Source: AP-15 sp963777435 | Lineage (GTDB): Bacteria; Pseudomonadota; Alphaproteobacteria; ATCC43930; CGMCC-115725 | Direction: 5' to 3' | Length of the DNA: 64,000 nt | Assembly (NCBI GenBank): GCA_963777435.1 | Contig: CAVZQT010000003.1 | Location: 2,046,001-2,110,000, forward strand | Position numbers and translations under genes: made by a program | Shown here: one piece after another, positions 9,174 through 17,753 of the stretch | Position numbering within the stretch: position 1 is the first letter of the stretch | Layout of the letters: every line of letters begins with the position of its first letter | Notes under the pieces: generated by a model | What the model was told of the DNA's origin: nothing | The model's input: the letters and a program-made list of their open reading frames with translations, nothing else | Database searches by the model: none

Positions 9174-9929
9174 ATGACCCTGTTCGATCTAACCGGCCGG
9201 GTGGCGGTCGTCACCGGCGGCAATGGCGGGATCGGGCTTGGCATGGCGCGCGGCCTTGCCGCGGCCGGCGCACGAATCGTCATCGCCGCGCGCGACGCCG
9301 AAAAGTCGGAGAAGGCGCTCGCCGAACTGGGGCCGGAGAGCTGTTTTATCGCGTTCGATGCGGCCGACGAGAGTTCATGTCGAGCTGTTGTCGCGGCAAG
9401 TCTCGATCGCTTTGGCCGCGTCGACATCCTCGTCAACAACGCCGGGATGTCGATCCGCAGACCCGCGGAAGAATACACCGCAGCCGAATGGCAATCGGTT
9501 CTCGATACCAATCTGAACGGCGCTTTTTTCTGCTCGCAACAGGCATACCCGGTGATGAAGCGGGCCGGCGGCGGCAAGATCATCAATATCGGGTCGATGT
9601 TTTCGCTATTTGGCGCTGCCTATGCAGTACCGTATTCGGTCAGCAAGGGCGGCTTAATACAGCTGACCAAATCACTGGCCGCAGCCTGGGCGCCGGACAA
9701 CATCCAGGTCAACGCGGTATTGCCCGGCTGGATCGACACCGATCTGACCCGCGATGCACGGCAGCAGGTCGCCGGCTTGCACGAGCGCGTTTTGGCGCGC
9801 ACCCCGGCTGGCCGTTGGGGCACTCCAGAAGACCTCGCTGGGGTCGCCGTGTTCCTCGCCTCCGCCGCCTCGGATTTCATCACTGGCGCCGCGATCCCGG
9901 TTGACGGCGGGTTCTCATCCTCGGGCTAA
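9174..9929 (+). CDS. SDR family NAD(P)-dependent oxidoreductase
   Basis: Classical short-chain dehydrogenase/reductase of 251 residues. The coenzyme-binding glycine motif TGGNGGIG is at about 14-21, NNAG at 88-91, and the catalytic set is Ser141, Tyr154 and Lys158 (YSVSK). The C-terminus has the usual GAAIPVDGGFSSSG. It most resembles the gluconate 5-dehydrogenase / 2-deoxygluconate 3-dehydrogenase branch, but sub-family specificity cannot be read from sequence alone. It follows the DUF3035 gene by 39 bp and is convergent with lhr. Confidence 0.9.
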   Translation: MTLFDLTGRVAVVTGGNGGIGLGMARGLAAAGARIVIAARDAEKSEKALAELGPESCFIAFDAADESSCRAVVAASLDRFGRVDILVNNAGMSIRRPAEEYTAAEWQSVLDTNLNGAFFCSQQAYPVMKRAGGGKIINIGSMFSLFGAAYAVPYSVSKGGLIQLTKSLAAAWAPDNIQVNAVLPGWIDTDLTRDARQQVAGLHERVLARTPAGRWGTPEDLAGVAVFLASAASDFITGAAIPVDGGFSSSG

Positions 9930-9952
9930 AGTAAAGAAACCGCATTGCCGCC

Positions 9953-12900
9953 TTAGGCAAGGTCGACCAGTGCAGCGGGAGCGGCGCTGCGCAGCAGTGT
10001 CTTGCGCGCCCGCCACTGGCCGGCGGTATCCAGGGTTTCGAGGAACTGCACCTCGCCGCCCGACTGAACCGCGAGCGGCAGGCCATCGCGATACAAGACG
10101 CGGTTGGCCGCAAACGCGGCAAGTTTTGGACCGGGGGTCAGGATGCCGACGAGGTTGAGCGGATCGGCGCCGGATAATGACACCCAGACATCCGCGGCGG
10201 GCTTGCGCCGGACCTCGCGCAACAGGCCGATCGCATCGGGCAGTGCGAACTGCTCGCCGGCAAACCCGGCGACAAAGCGGCCGCCGCGGATTTCACCCCG
10301 CGCCTCGAGCCGACGATAGACGCGCAACAGGTCGCGCCATGGCGGCAGCCACGAAGCCTCACGCTCGAGCATTCGCCAGAAGACGACGCCGTAGCGGCGC
10401 AACAGCGCACGGGCGATGTGCTCGACGATCTCGCTGACGGGCCGTGGGTTGCCCCGCCGCGCCAAGGCCCAGCGACCCGCATCAGCCATGCCGAAAATTG
10501 GTCGGCGCCGCCGCCGGGATCGCTTTTCGGACGGCAACAGCAAGGCGCGCAATCCGGCAAAGCTGTCCGAATTGACGATGCCGAGGGCCACCAATTCAGC
10601 CAGCGCCTCCTCGACTTGCGGGCCGAGCAGATGTGAGCCCTCGACCAATTCGTCAAAGAACGACGCACCGTGCTCGCGGATGTAGTCGGCCACGGCTCTC
10701 GCCTTTGCACTGGGCTGCGCCGTGTCGGGAGTTGGCGACAGTGACGCCCAGATCGGCGCGTAGCGCCGCGGCAGTAATGCGATCGGGGTGGCGCGCACTG
10801 GCGAGGCGCCGCGTTCGTTATTTCGCCCCGTGGGCGGGCGCAGCCGCGCCCAGGCGACACGGCCGGCAAGGCATTGATCATCGAGCCAGGCGGGCTCGTA
10901 ATCGGCAACCCGCGCCGGCAGGATCTCGGTCTCCCACGCTCCGGCCGCGGCCTGAAAGCCTTCGAACTGGCCGATGACCGCTTCGAGCGCGTCCGGGCCC
11001 TCCATCCGGGCCTCCGGAGCGACGCGCTGCCACTCAAACAGAAAACGCAGGAAGTCGCGTGCCGCGACCGGTTCGATCTCGGCGCGCAGGCGGCCAATCG
11101 TGTAGCGGTGGATGCGAGCGAGCAGCCGCCGCTCACACCATTCCTCCTCGTCCGCATCGGGCGTGAACCGTCCGCGCAACGCGAAGCCCTCGGTTTCCAG
11201 CGCGGTGAGCGCGGCGGCAATCTCGCTTTCGTCGAGCCCGAGGGTTGCGGCGAACACCGACTTGGGGGTCGGCCCCTGCCCTTCCAACCGGCCGCGCACA
11301 ATTTCGACCAGCGCCTCTTCGCGCGGCCATTCCTTTTCGTAAATGGCCGGCGCAGCGATCGGCGGATCGAGAGATCCGTCCGGCCACAATGCCCGCAACA
11401 AGGGCAAGCGTTCCGCTGTGATCAACAGTCGCCCATCGAGACTTGTTACCCGGCGATCGCGCGCGAGCTCGTCGAGCCAGGCGCGCCAGCCAGGCTCGGC
11501 TTCGGCCTCTTCTGCGGTGATAAACCCGAGCCAGTCGAGCGCATCGTGGAGTTCGTCGACGTTGGCCGGCTCGGGCCAGGCTTCCTGACGAACCCGCTCG
11601 ATTGCCTGCGGATCGAGCCGCCCGAGTTCTTCGGCTTCTTCGGGCGCCAGCCAACGACGCGCCATGACGGCTTGGGTGCGGCGCTCTTCAAGCGGCGCGT
11701 CGTCGAGATAGGCATAGGGCCGCGCCGCCAACACTTCGAGCGCCAGCGGGGACGGCTCGACCAGGTCGCGCCCGACGACGCGGATATCACCGGCTTCGAG
11801 GGCGGTCAGCAACCGTTCGAGCCCGGTTGCGTCCATCGCTTCGTCGAGGCAATCGGCGATGGTCTGACGGACCAGCGGGTGATCGGGAATCTCCCGGGCG
11901 CCGGCCAGATTTTCGGCGCAGGCGATCTGGTCGGGGAAGATCGCAGCCAGCAGATCCTCGGCGTCCATGCGCGCCAAGGCCGGCGGCACTTTTTTGCCGC
12001 CGCGAAACCGCGGCAAAGACAACGCGACGCCGGCGACCCAGCGCCAGCGGGTCATGAACATCGGCGCGTCGAGCACCGCTTCGGTCAAGAGTTTGCGCAG
12101 ACTGGCTGAATGCAGGTAGCGCCGGACCTCGCCGAGATCGAAGCTGTGCGCCGTGGTCAGGGACAACACGATGTTGTCTTCGGTCGCGGCCGCTTGAATC
12201 TCGAAGTTGAATTTGCGGCAAAACCGCTTGCGCAACGCCAAGCCCCAAGCGCGATTGATCCGGCTGCCGTAGGGCGAATGCACGACTAGTTGCATCCCGC
12301 CAACGGCGTCAAAAAACCGCTCGATGACGATCGTGTCGTGGATTGGCAGGACCCCGAGCGCCGCCCGCGCTGTCGCGAGATAATCGACGAGCTGATCGGC
12401 CGCCGGCTCGGCAATGCCGACTTCCGAGACTAGCCAATTCTTTACGCCCCTCTCCCCGCCGACGGGCGGAAAGGGGACCCCCATGCCCTCCCCTGCGTGC
12501 GGTAGTGGGTCAGAGTCGGGGTCGCCAGCGAAGATTGATGTCCGTACGCTTGTCTCCGGTAATCGAGCGGCAACCTCCTGGCGCAGGCGTGAAACCGAGG
12601 CTGACAGCTCGTCGCTGCGCCCGGGCGCCTCGCCCAGCCAGAATGGGATATTTGGCGCCATGCCTTCGGCGTCGGCGACGCGAACCGTGCCGCGCTCGAC
12701 CCGCAGAATGCGATAAGACTTGTTGCCGAGCTGAAAGATGTCGCCGGCCAGGCTCTCGACCGCGAAATCCTCGTTCACAGTGCCGATCGCCTGGTTTTCC
12801 GGCTCCAGCATGACTTGGTAATCGGCATTGTCGGGGATCGTGCCGCCCGAGGTCAGCGCCGTCAGCCGCGCGCCGCGACGACCGCGCAGCCGGCCGTTGA

Positions 12901-14317
12901 CCGCATCGTGGTGGATCAAAGAACCACGGCGGCCGCGCCTGGTGGTAAAGCCTCCGGCCAACATCGCCACCACGGCGTCAAAGTCCGCACGCGATAAATC
13001 ACGGAACGGCCACGACCGGCAGAACAGCGCGTAGAGCGCATCCTCGCTCCATTCCTGTGCCGCGACCTCGGCCACGATCTGCTGCCCCAATACGTCGAGC
13101 GGACCCTCGGAGATCGTCAGCCGATCGAGTTCGCCACGCCGGACCGCATCGAGCAACGCCGCGCATTCGACGAGTTCGTCGCGCGACAATGGGAAGAGCC
13201 GCCCCTTGGGGGTGCCGTCGACCGCGTGACCGGACCGGCCGACGCGCTGCAGAAAGGTGGCGATCGCGCGCGGCGAGCCGAGTTGGCAGACAAGATCGAC
13301 GTCGCCGATATCGATGCCGAGTTCGAGCGAGGCGGTCGCGACCAATGCTTTCAGCGCGCCGTTCTTTAACCGCTGCTCGGCCTCGAGGCGCAATTCCTTG
13401 GCGAGACTGCCGTGATGTGCCGTCACCTGATCGGCGCCGACGCGCTCGGACAGATGCCGCGTCACCCGCTCAACCATCCGGCGGGTGTTCACAAAAACCA
13501 AAGTGGTGCGGTGCTCGCGTACCAATTCGGCGAGGCGGTCATAGTTTTCGCGCCAGACATCACCCGACATCACCGGTTCAAGCGGCGAGGACGGCACCTC
13601 GATCGCCAGATCGCGGGCGCGGCGATGACCAGTGTCGATGATCGTGCAGTCACCGCCGGCCGCACCCACCAGAAAGCGCGCGACGAGTTCGATAGGCTTC
13701 TGCGTCGCCGAGAGGCCGATCCGCAACACCCGGTCGCTGGCGAGTGCGGCGAGCCGCTCAAGCGACACCGCAAGGTGACTGCCGCGCTTGTTCCCGGCGA
13801 CGGCATGAATTTCATCGACGATGACGGTCCGGGTTGTCTTCAGCATCGCCCGGCCGGAATCGGAGCCGAGCAGGATGTAGAGCGATTCGGGCGTGGTGAC
13901 GACGATATGCGGCGGGCGCCGGCCCATCTGCTGTCGCTCACCGGCGGGCGTATCGCCGGTACGCACCCAGCTGCGGACCTCGACATCCGGCAGGCCCTGC
14001 TCGCGCAGTGCCTCTCGGATGCCCAGGAGCGGCGCTTCGAGATTCTTGCGAATGTCGTTCGATAGTGCCTTTAGCGGCGAGACATAGACGACCTGAGTCT
14101 CGTCGGTGAGTTCGCCGGCCACCCCTTGTCGGACCAGCCCATCAATCGCCGCCAGAAAAGCCGCGAGCGTCTTGCCGGAGCCGGTGGGCGCGGCAATCAG
14201 CACGTCCCGCCCGGCCTGGATCGCCGGCCAAGCCGCCGTCTGCGCCGCCGTCGGTGCGGCAAAGCTGCGGTCGAACCAAGCGGCGACGGCGGGATGAAAT
14301 GAAAGGGCTTGCGACAT
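9953..14317 (-). CDS. lhr: Lhr-type DEAD/DEAH-box helicase with C-terminal Lhr extension
   Basis: Very large superfamily 2 helicase (1,454 residues) related to Lhr, an ATP-dependent 3'-5' helicase acting on DNA and RNA-DNA hybrids in repair. Walker A is APTGSGKT at 43-50, the DEIH box is at 168-171, GLSATQKP is motif III, and the second RecA domain has GSPRAIATFLQRVGRSGH. The winged-helix and beta-barrel Lhr core (about residues 440-850) and the long C-terminal extension of bacterial Lhr follow. At about residues 593-628 the protein contains a Pro/Gly-rich stretch (DPLPHAGEGMGVPFPPVGG) encoded by a palindromic repeat element inserted in frame. It is monocistronic or starts a small minus-strand unit. 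Confidence 0.95.
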   Translation of the reverse strand: MSQALSFHPAVAAWFDRSFAAPTAAQTAAWPAIQAGRDVLIAAPTGSGKTLAAFLAAIDGLVRQGVAGELTDETQVVYVSPLKALSNDIRKNLEAPLLGIREALREQGLPDVEVRSWVRTGDTPAGERQQMGRRPPHIVVTTPESLYILLGSDSGRAMLKTTRTVIVDEIHAVAGNKRGSHLAVSLERLAALASDRVLRIGLSATQKPIELVARFLVGAAGGDCTIIDTGHRRARDLAIEVPSSPLEPVMSGDVWRENYDRLAELVREHRTTLVFVNTRRMVERVTRHLSERVGADQVTAHHGSLAKELRLEAEQRLKNGALKALVATASLELGIDIGDVDLVCQLGSPRAIATFLQRVGRSGHAVDGTPKGRLFPLSRDELVECAALLDAVRRGELDRLTISEGPLDVLGQQIVAEVAAQEWSEDALYALFCRSWPFRDLSRADFDAVVAMLAGGFTTRRGRRGSLIHHDAVNGRLRGRRGARLTALTSGGTIPDNADYQVMLEPENQAIGTVNEDFAVESLAGDIFQLGNKSYRILRVERGTVRVADAEGMAPNIPFWLGEAPGRSDELSASVSRLRQEVAARLPETSVRTSIFAGDPDSDPLPHAGEGMGVPFPPVGGERGVKNWLVSEVGIAEPAADQLVDYLATARAALGVLPIHDTIVIERFFDAVGGMQLVVHSPYGSRINRAWGLALRKRFCRKFNFEIQAAATEDNIVLSLTTAHSFDLGEVRRYLHSASLRKLLTEAVLDAPMFMTRWRWVAGVALSLPRFRGGKKVPPALARMDAEDLLAAIFPDQIACAENLAGAREIPDHPLVRQTIADCLDEAMDATGLERLLTALEAGDIRVVGRDLVEPSPLALEVLAARPYAYLDDAPLEERRTQAVMARRWLAPEEAEELGRLDPQAIERVRQEAWPEPANVDELHDALDWLGFITAEEAEAEPGWRAWLDELARDRRVTSLDGRLLITAERLPLLRALWPDGSLDPPIAAPAIYEKEWPREEALVEIVRGRLEGQGPTPKSVFAATLGLDESEIAAALTALETEGFALRGRFTPDADEEEWCERRLLARIHRYTIGRLRAEIEPVAARDFLRFLFEWQRVAPEARMEGPDALEAVIGQFEGFQAAAGAWETEILPARVADYEPAWLDDQCLAGRVAWARLRPPTGRNNERGASPVRATPIALLPRRYAPIWASLSPTPDTAQPSAKARAVADYIREHGASFFDELVEGSHLLGPQVEEALAELVALGIVNSDSFAGLRALLLPSEKRSRRRRRPIFGMADAGRWALARRGNPRPVSEIVEHIARALLRRYGVVFWRMLEREASWLPPWRDLLRVYRRLEARGEIRGGRFVAGFAGEQFALPDAIGLLREVRRKPAADVWVSLSGADPLNLVGILTPGPKLAAFAANRVLYRDGLPLAVQSGGEVQFLETLDTAGQWRARKTLLRSAAPAALVDLA
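12446..12520. repeat. Palindromic repeat element inserted in frame within lhr
   Basis: The DNA from about 12446 has a hairpin-forming half (CCCCTCTCCCCGCC, short loop, GGGCGGAAAGGGG). It is followed by a second imperfect hairpin half starting CCCTCCCCTGCG. This is the pattern of small intergenic palindromic repeats common in alphaproteobacteria. Here the element is translated as part of Lhr (DPLPHAGEGMGVPFPPVGGE) without breaking the frame. It sits between the helicase core segments, where homologues are expected to have a shorter linker. Boundaries are approximate. Confidence 0.65.
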
Positions 14318-14513
14318 GTCAGAAGAATAAAGCGGGAACTAATCCTGGCTCAAGCGCGCGAGCTCGAGGGTATGCTTAAAGATGGGATTTCGACGACCGA
14401 ACCCAAGCCCGCCCACGGCCCGGGGCCATGCCTCGAGAGTTCCACCGCCGCCAAGCGCCTCGCTAATATCGGCGGGACGTGGGCCTCACGATCACGACCC
14501 TGACGATCTCGTG

Positions 14514-14855
14514 CTAAGGCGACAGCTTCTGCAAGCGGCGGACAAATTCGGGAGTGCTGATCCGGTATTCCCAGTAATCAATCAGAGCCTGTTGGTTCAG
14601 CGCAATCCATTGACCGACCACCTGCAGATCGGCAGTCGCTAATTGCCCGGTGACCAGCCGTGGCGATGGACGCACCGCGACCGTCGCAAGGTTGCCCGGC
14701 AACATCCGCGTACCATGCGATTGGTTGACCTTGATCCGCACATCGTGGCGGGCATGGCCGCGCTCCGACGCCCAGATTACCATCGGCAACCCGGTATCGG
14801 CCGGGAACAGGTTCGCCATCTCGAACAGCACGTCGTTATCGATCTCGCTGGTCAT
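14514..14855 (-). CDS. Small conserved hypothetical protein
   Basis: 113 residues from the ATG at 14855 (a TTG five codons upstream is possible). The sequence begins MTSEIDNDVLFEMANLFPAD and continues with TGLPMVIWAS, RGHARHDVRIKVN and a C-terminal helical part ending in QQALIDYWEYRIST. I have seen similar small proteins in Rhizobiales and related genomes, without known function. It has no signal peptide, membrane segment or Cys pairs, and looks like a compact cytoplasmic alpha/beta protein. It stands alone between lhr and an intergenic region. Confidence 0.65.
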   Translation of the reverse strand: MTSEIDNDVLFEMANLFPADTGLPMVIWASERGHARHDVRIKVNQSHGTRMLPGNLATVAVRPSPRLVTGQLATADLQVVGQWIALNQQALIDYWEYRISTPEFVRRLQKLSP

Positions 14856-14960
14856 GATGGCGTTCCGCAAATGTTTCGCCGATAGTCAAAAATCATTTAC
14901 CCACAGGTTACGTCATTTGTTCACCGGCTTTCACTGGTTTATCCACAGCCGTTTGCGGCC

Positions 14961-15197
14961 TTGCGAGCATCGGATGTCGCCTTCGTGCCCCAGCATGTGC
15001 GCGGCCTTGCGCAGTGGGGCGATCGTGTCTGCGAGTTCCGCCTCGCCGTGGGTGCCAGCTGCGATGTCGGCCTGACGATTGCCGGTCAGGGCCGCGGTCG
15101 GCAGCTGATGCGGCTTGTGCCGAAGGGCATCGGTTATCGTTGTGTGCTGGTGGACCGGCAGCGGCTAAGCGTGAAGCCAGTGCGGACCCGAAAATGA
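14961..15197 (+). other. Possible gene remnant, unrecognised
   Basis: An open frame with codon positions that look like local coding sequence (G/C-rich third bases) runs from the TTG at 14961 to a TGA at 15195-15197. It encodes a segment including VAFVPQHVRGLAQWGDRVCE and GQGRGRQLMRLVPKG. There is no ATG and no ribosome-binding site. The stop directly precedes a bidirectional terminator-like hairpin. It could be the 3' remnant of a lost gene. I do not recognise a family. Confidence 0.3.
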
Positions 15198-15224
15198 AGA
15201 AGGGCCGCCCCGTGGACGGCCCTT
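15188..15224 (-). terminator. Intrinsic terminator of the mini transcription unit
   Basis: Read on the minus strand: AAGGGCCG (15224-15217), a 9-nt loop, CGGCCCTT (15207-15200), then the T-rich tail CTTCATTTT. The G/C stem plus U-rich tail is a good Rho-independent terminator for the 22-aa ORF upstream. A second hairpin (CCGCCG-AAA-CGGCGG, 15225-15239) lies just before it. Confidence 0.7.
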
Positions 15225-15270
15225 CCGCCGAAACGGCGGCCTTCGCGGCCGCAAACCGTCGCGCCCTAGA

Positions 15271-15339
15271 TCAGGCGCCGATCTCCACAGAAGAGATCCT
15301 GGTCACGGCAGCGATGGACCGCAGTTTAAGGCTAGACAC
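15271..15339 (-). CDS. 22-residue ORF with a full-length Shine-Dalgarno sequence
   Basis: The GTG start at 15339 is 7 nt after AGGAGG. The peptide starts MSSLKLRSIAAV, ends SVEIGA, and stops at TGA 15273-15271. It has three basic residues (Lys, Arg, Arg), one Glu, and no Cys, Trp or Tyr. The ORF has its own promoter-like hexamers upstream (TTGCGT, 17 bp, TAGATT on the minus strand) and three hairpins including a terminator downstream. It looks like a complete minimal gene. It could be a regulatory leader, a peptide precursor, or part of a small RNA; no maturation enzyme is nearby. I do not recognise a family. It is divergent from the MetE-like gene. Confidence 0.5.
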   Translation of the reverse strand: MSSLKLRSIAAVTRISSVEIGA

Positions 15340-15340
15340 A

Positions 15341-15355
15341 GGATCACCTCCTTTC
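15341..15355 (-). promoter_or_regulatory. 15-nt ribosome-binding site, exact complement of the 16S rRNA 3' tail
   Basis: The minus strand reads GAAAGGAGGTGATCC. This is complementary without mismatch to GGATCACCTCCTTTC, the usual 3' end of alphaproteobacterial 16S rRNA. Typical Shine-Dalgarno sequences pair over 4-6 nt, so this is extreme. The plus strand itself carries the anti-Shine-Dalgarno sequence, so a plus-strand transcript could instead act as a 16S tail mimic. Confidence 0.75.
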
Positions 15356-15376
15356 AGTTGTTGCGCCAATGCCTGC

Positions 15377-15405
15377 AATCTAAGAGCCTAGGGTCTCGGA
15401 CGCAA
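15377..15405 (-). promoter_or_regulatory. Sigma-70-like promoter for the 22-residue ORF
   Basis: On the minus strand TTGCGT (15405-15400) and TAGATT (15382-15377) are separated by 17 bp. Four of six bases match consensus in each hexamer. Predicted transcription would start near 15370, giving a leader of about 30 nt that contains the long Shine-Dalgarno sequence. Confidence 0.45.
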
Positions 15406-15493
15406 GCGAGTTGTTCGCACTAGCGCCGGACGGGGACCGGGCCTTGTTGCGCTAAGCCGCGCAATTCGCTGAATTATCGGGAGGAAAGCGACC

Positions 15494-16663
15494 ATGCGCC
15501 GCAGCGAAGACCGTATCCTGACCAGCCACACCGGCAGCCTGCCGCGCCCGCCGGAGCTGACCCGGCTGCATATCCGCCGGGCGCGCGGCGAATCGATCGA
15601 TCCGGCCGAACTAGACCGCTTGGGCAAGGAGGCGTTGCGCTGGGTCGTCAAAAAGCAGGCCGAATCCGGTGTCGATATCGGCAACAACGGCGAGCAGCAG
15701 CGCGAGGGGTTTTTCCTGCACATCCGCCACCGGATGAGCGGGTTTGGCGGATCCTGGCAGCGCCGCACCCGCGCTGATGCGATGCGCTATCCGGTGTTCC
15801 GCCGCATCATGGAGGAGCAGCTCGCTTCCCGCGAGGCGGTCAGCAATATGGGGCCGCCAAAGGCGATCGGCCCGGTGCGCTATCTCGGCCGTGAGGCGGT
15901 CGAGGCCGAAATCGCCGATTTCCGCGCCGCGCTTGCGGACACCGGCACACATTTTGTCGAGCCGTTTCTGACCGCTCCCTCCCCCGGGATAATTGCCGGC
16001 GCAATGAAGAACGAGCATTACCCGACCGAGGCTGCCTATCTCGAAGATCTCGGCACGGCCTTGCGCGAGGAGTACGAGGCGATCGTCGATGCCGGCTTTT
16101 TGCTGCAGCTCGATTGCCCCGATCTCGCGCTCGAACGCCATCTCTCCTACCAGGACCGGCCGCTCTCCGATTTTCTCGGGTTTGTCGAGCGCGTCGTCGC
16201 GACGATCAACACCGCACTCGTCAATATCCCACGCGACGCCGTGCGGCTGCATGTCTGCTGGGGCAATTACGAAGGCCCGCACGATAGCGACGTGCCGTTA
16301 TCCGATATCCTGCCGATCCTTTACCAGGCCAAGGTCGGCGCGTTCTTCCTGCCGTTCGCCAATTCGCGCCACGCCCACGAATACAAGCTCTTTGAAAAGA
16401 TGCCGCTGTCGGGTGATCAGATCCTGATCGCCGGCGTCATCGACAGCCTGACCAATTTTGTCGAGCATCCCGAAGCCGTCGCCGACCGCCTCGAACGCAT
16501 CGCGCAAGTGGTGGGCGACCCGCACCGCGTGATCGCCGGCACAGATTGCGGCTTTGACACCTCGGCCGGCATGGGCCGCGTCGCCGAGGACGTCGTCTGG
16601 GCCAAGCTCAAATCATTGGCCGAAGGCGCCCGCCTCGCCTCCCACAGACTGGGGATGGGATAG
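15494..16663 (+). CDS. Cobalamin-independent methionine synthase family protein (MetE C-terminal-like)
   Basis: 389 residues of the single-domain MetE-like/UROD superfamily barrel. The start MRRSEDRILTSHTGSLPRPP and the segments GVDIGNNGEQ, LHVCWGNYEGPH and IAGTDCGFDTSAGMGRV are typical of this subgroup. His and Cys residues in LHVCWG and the Cys of TDCGF are the expected zinc ligands for thiol alkylation. Members include methyltransferases and epoxyalkane-coenzyme M transferase relatives, so the exact substrate is uncertain. A GGGAGGAAAG ribosome-binding site precedes the ATG. The C-terminus (LASHRLGMG) runs into a repeat-like sequence (CTCCCACAGACTGGGGATGGG), so the last residues may not be ancestral. 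Confidence 0.85.
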   Translation: MRRSEDRILTSHTGSLPRPPELTRLHIRRARGESIDPAELDRLGKEALRWVVKKQAESGVDIGNNGEQQREGFFLHIRHRMSGFGGSWQRRTRADAMRYPVFRRIMEEQLASREAVSNMGPPKAIGPVRYLGREAVEAEIADFRAALADTGTHFVEPFLTAPSPGIIAGAMKNEHYPTEAAYLEDLGTALREEYEAIVDAGFLLQLDCPDLALERHLSYQDRPLSDFLGFVERVVATINTALVNIPRDAVRLHVCWGNYEGPHDSDVPLSDILPILYQAKVGAFFLPFANSRHAHEYKLFEKMPLSGDQILIAGVIDSLTNFVEHPEAVADRLERIAQVVGDPHRVIAGTDCGFDTSAGMGRVAEDVVWAKLKSLAEGARLASHRLGMG

Positions 16664-17103
16664 CCCCGAGGGCCGCGGCAAGGCTGCGTGCGCTTCCTGT
16701 TACGCCGCATCCGAGCGGCCAGACGCGGCGTTGATTGCCCAGAAACGGGTAACCCGCCTTTTCGAAAAATACGTCAGACCATCCGGGCGGGAATTGCTGG
16801 AAAAGAGGTTTCATTTTTCGCAGTCCATTTGACGAAGTGTTCTTAGTGAACATCGGCCACCTGTTCAACGGCGACCGGCGAGCCTTCGTGAAGGGACATC
16901 ACCTCAATGGGTCGCAACCGGAATTGCCACTGCTACCGCCTGCGCGACCGGGACGCCGCCGAATAGCTCTGCGGGCCTAGTCGCAAACAAAGGCAATGCA
17001 ATTGCATTGCACAGAATTTGTCCTAAAGATTGCCTCTGACATTCTTTGTTTTCGTTATTTTCGAATACTGGTGGTTCATTATAAGCTAAGTGGTACAAAT
17101 CAT
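16664..17103. other. Intergenic region entering an A+T-rich patch
   Basis: No supported gene. The first part follows the MetE-like gene. From about 16980 the composition becomes much richer in A and T than the surroundings, continuing to about 17500. A 64-codon minus-strand frame at 16904-17098 has no family resemblance and is not called. The patch looks like acquired or decaying DNA. Confidence 0.4.
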
Positions 17104-17370
17104 TTACATGATTTGTTGAATATTAGCATATGGTTTATTTAACAATATGGGCTCAAAAAATATACTATCAATCCTGCGTAGGGAATATGCTGTTGACACG
17201 ATTTTCCAAGAATAAGTTTTCCCATACTCAAACATTTTTCTAGGGTAGGCTATCGCGTGCTTTAAGTGTATCCACTTATAATCAGTATAAATGTAATTTA
17301 TAAAGCGTTGTACTTCCTCGGGCTTGTATGCATGCGAATATTTTTGCTCGTATTGGGAGTCTGACAACAA
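17104..17370 (-). CDS. Hypothetical protein in an A+T-rich patch
   Basis: 88-residue minus-strand ORF starting MLSDSQYEQKYSHAYKPEEV, rich in Tyr, Lys, Ile and Asn, and unlike the Ala/Arg-rich proteins of the rest of the window. Composition suggests transfer from a lower-G+C source or relaxed decay. No domain was recognised, and no strong ribosome-binding site was found. It could be a fragment of a larger lost gene. Confidence 0.35.
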   Translation of the reverse strand: MLSDSQYEQKYSHAYKPEEVQRFINYIYTDYKWIHLKHAIAYPRKMFEYGKTYSWKIVSTAYSLRRIDSIFFEPILLNKPYANIQQIM

Positions 17371-17753
17371 CGGTATTGAGAAGTGCGTCGATGTCTTGTC
17401 TCAGCTGCGCTGTCCCATTACCCTGCACAACTGCTTGAAGTCAAGAGTTAAAAAAAGCTGTCTCTCGCCAGGTAATTGCCTTTCGTTTGCTCGCTCGCAG
17501 CCGAAAAATTTACAGGCGTTTTTCGCACGGATAACGGACACGAAATTAGTTTGTGCGCCAAGAGGCCCCGAATTCCCCCGGTCAATCGGCGACGAGCAGG
17601 GCACCCTACAGAGGCGAGGTTCGCTCGCGAGAATTGAATAGGAGAGGGAATCTTGCCATGACGACACCGTCCAAGGTCTGAGGCTCTGAAGTCATCGCTG
17701 CGCAAACCTCTGCGTTCGACCTGCTAGGTCAGTTCTGAGCATCGTGCGCAACT
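17371..17753. other. Intergenic region without a supported gene
   Basis: Several overlapping short frames exist on both strands, but none has a start signal or resemblance to a known family. Composition returns gradually to the genome average toward 17750. It separates the A+T-rich ORF from the truncated DUF559 gene and is probably degenerate DNA. Confidence 0.35.

Noticed and set aside
10874..12109. 411-codon plus-strand open frame inside lhr
   Set aside because: It is the antisense shadow of a strongly supported helicase gene in high-G+C DNA; it has no family resemblance.
15341..15355. Match to the 3' end of 16S rRNA on the plus strand, suggesting an rRNA fragment
   Set aside because: Only the terminal 15 bases match; the sequence before it does not follow helix 45, so this is a ribosome-binding site on the other strand rather than an rRNA remnant.
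16904..17098. 64-codon minus-strand frame at the edge of the A+T-rich patch
   Set aside because: No ribosome-binding site and no family; its sequence changes composition halfway, as expected of a chance frame across a boundary.
17401..17705. Two overlapping 85-88 codon minus-strand frames
   Set aside because: They compete with each other in different frames, have no start signals, and resemble no family.
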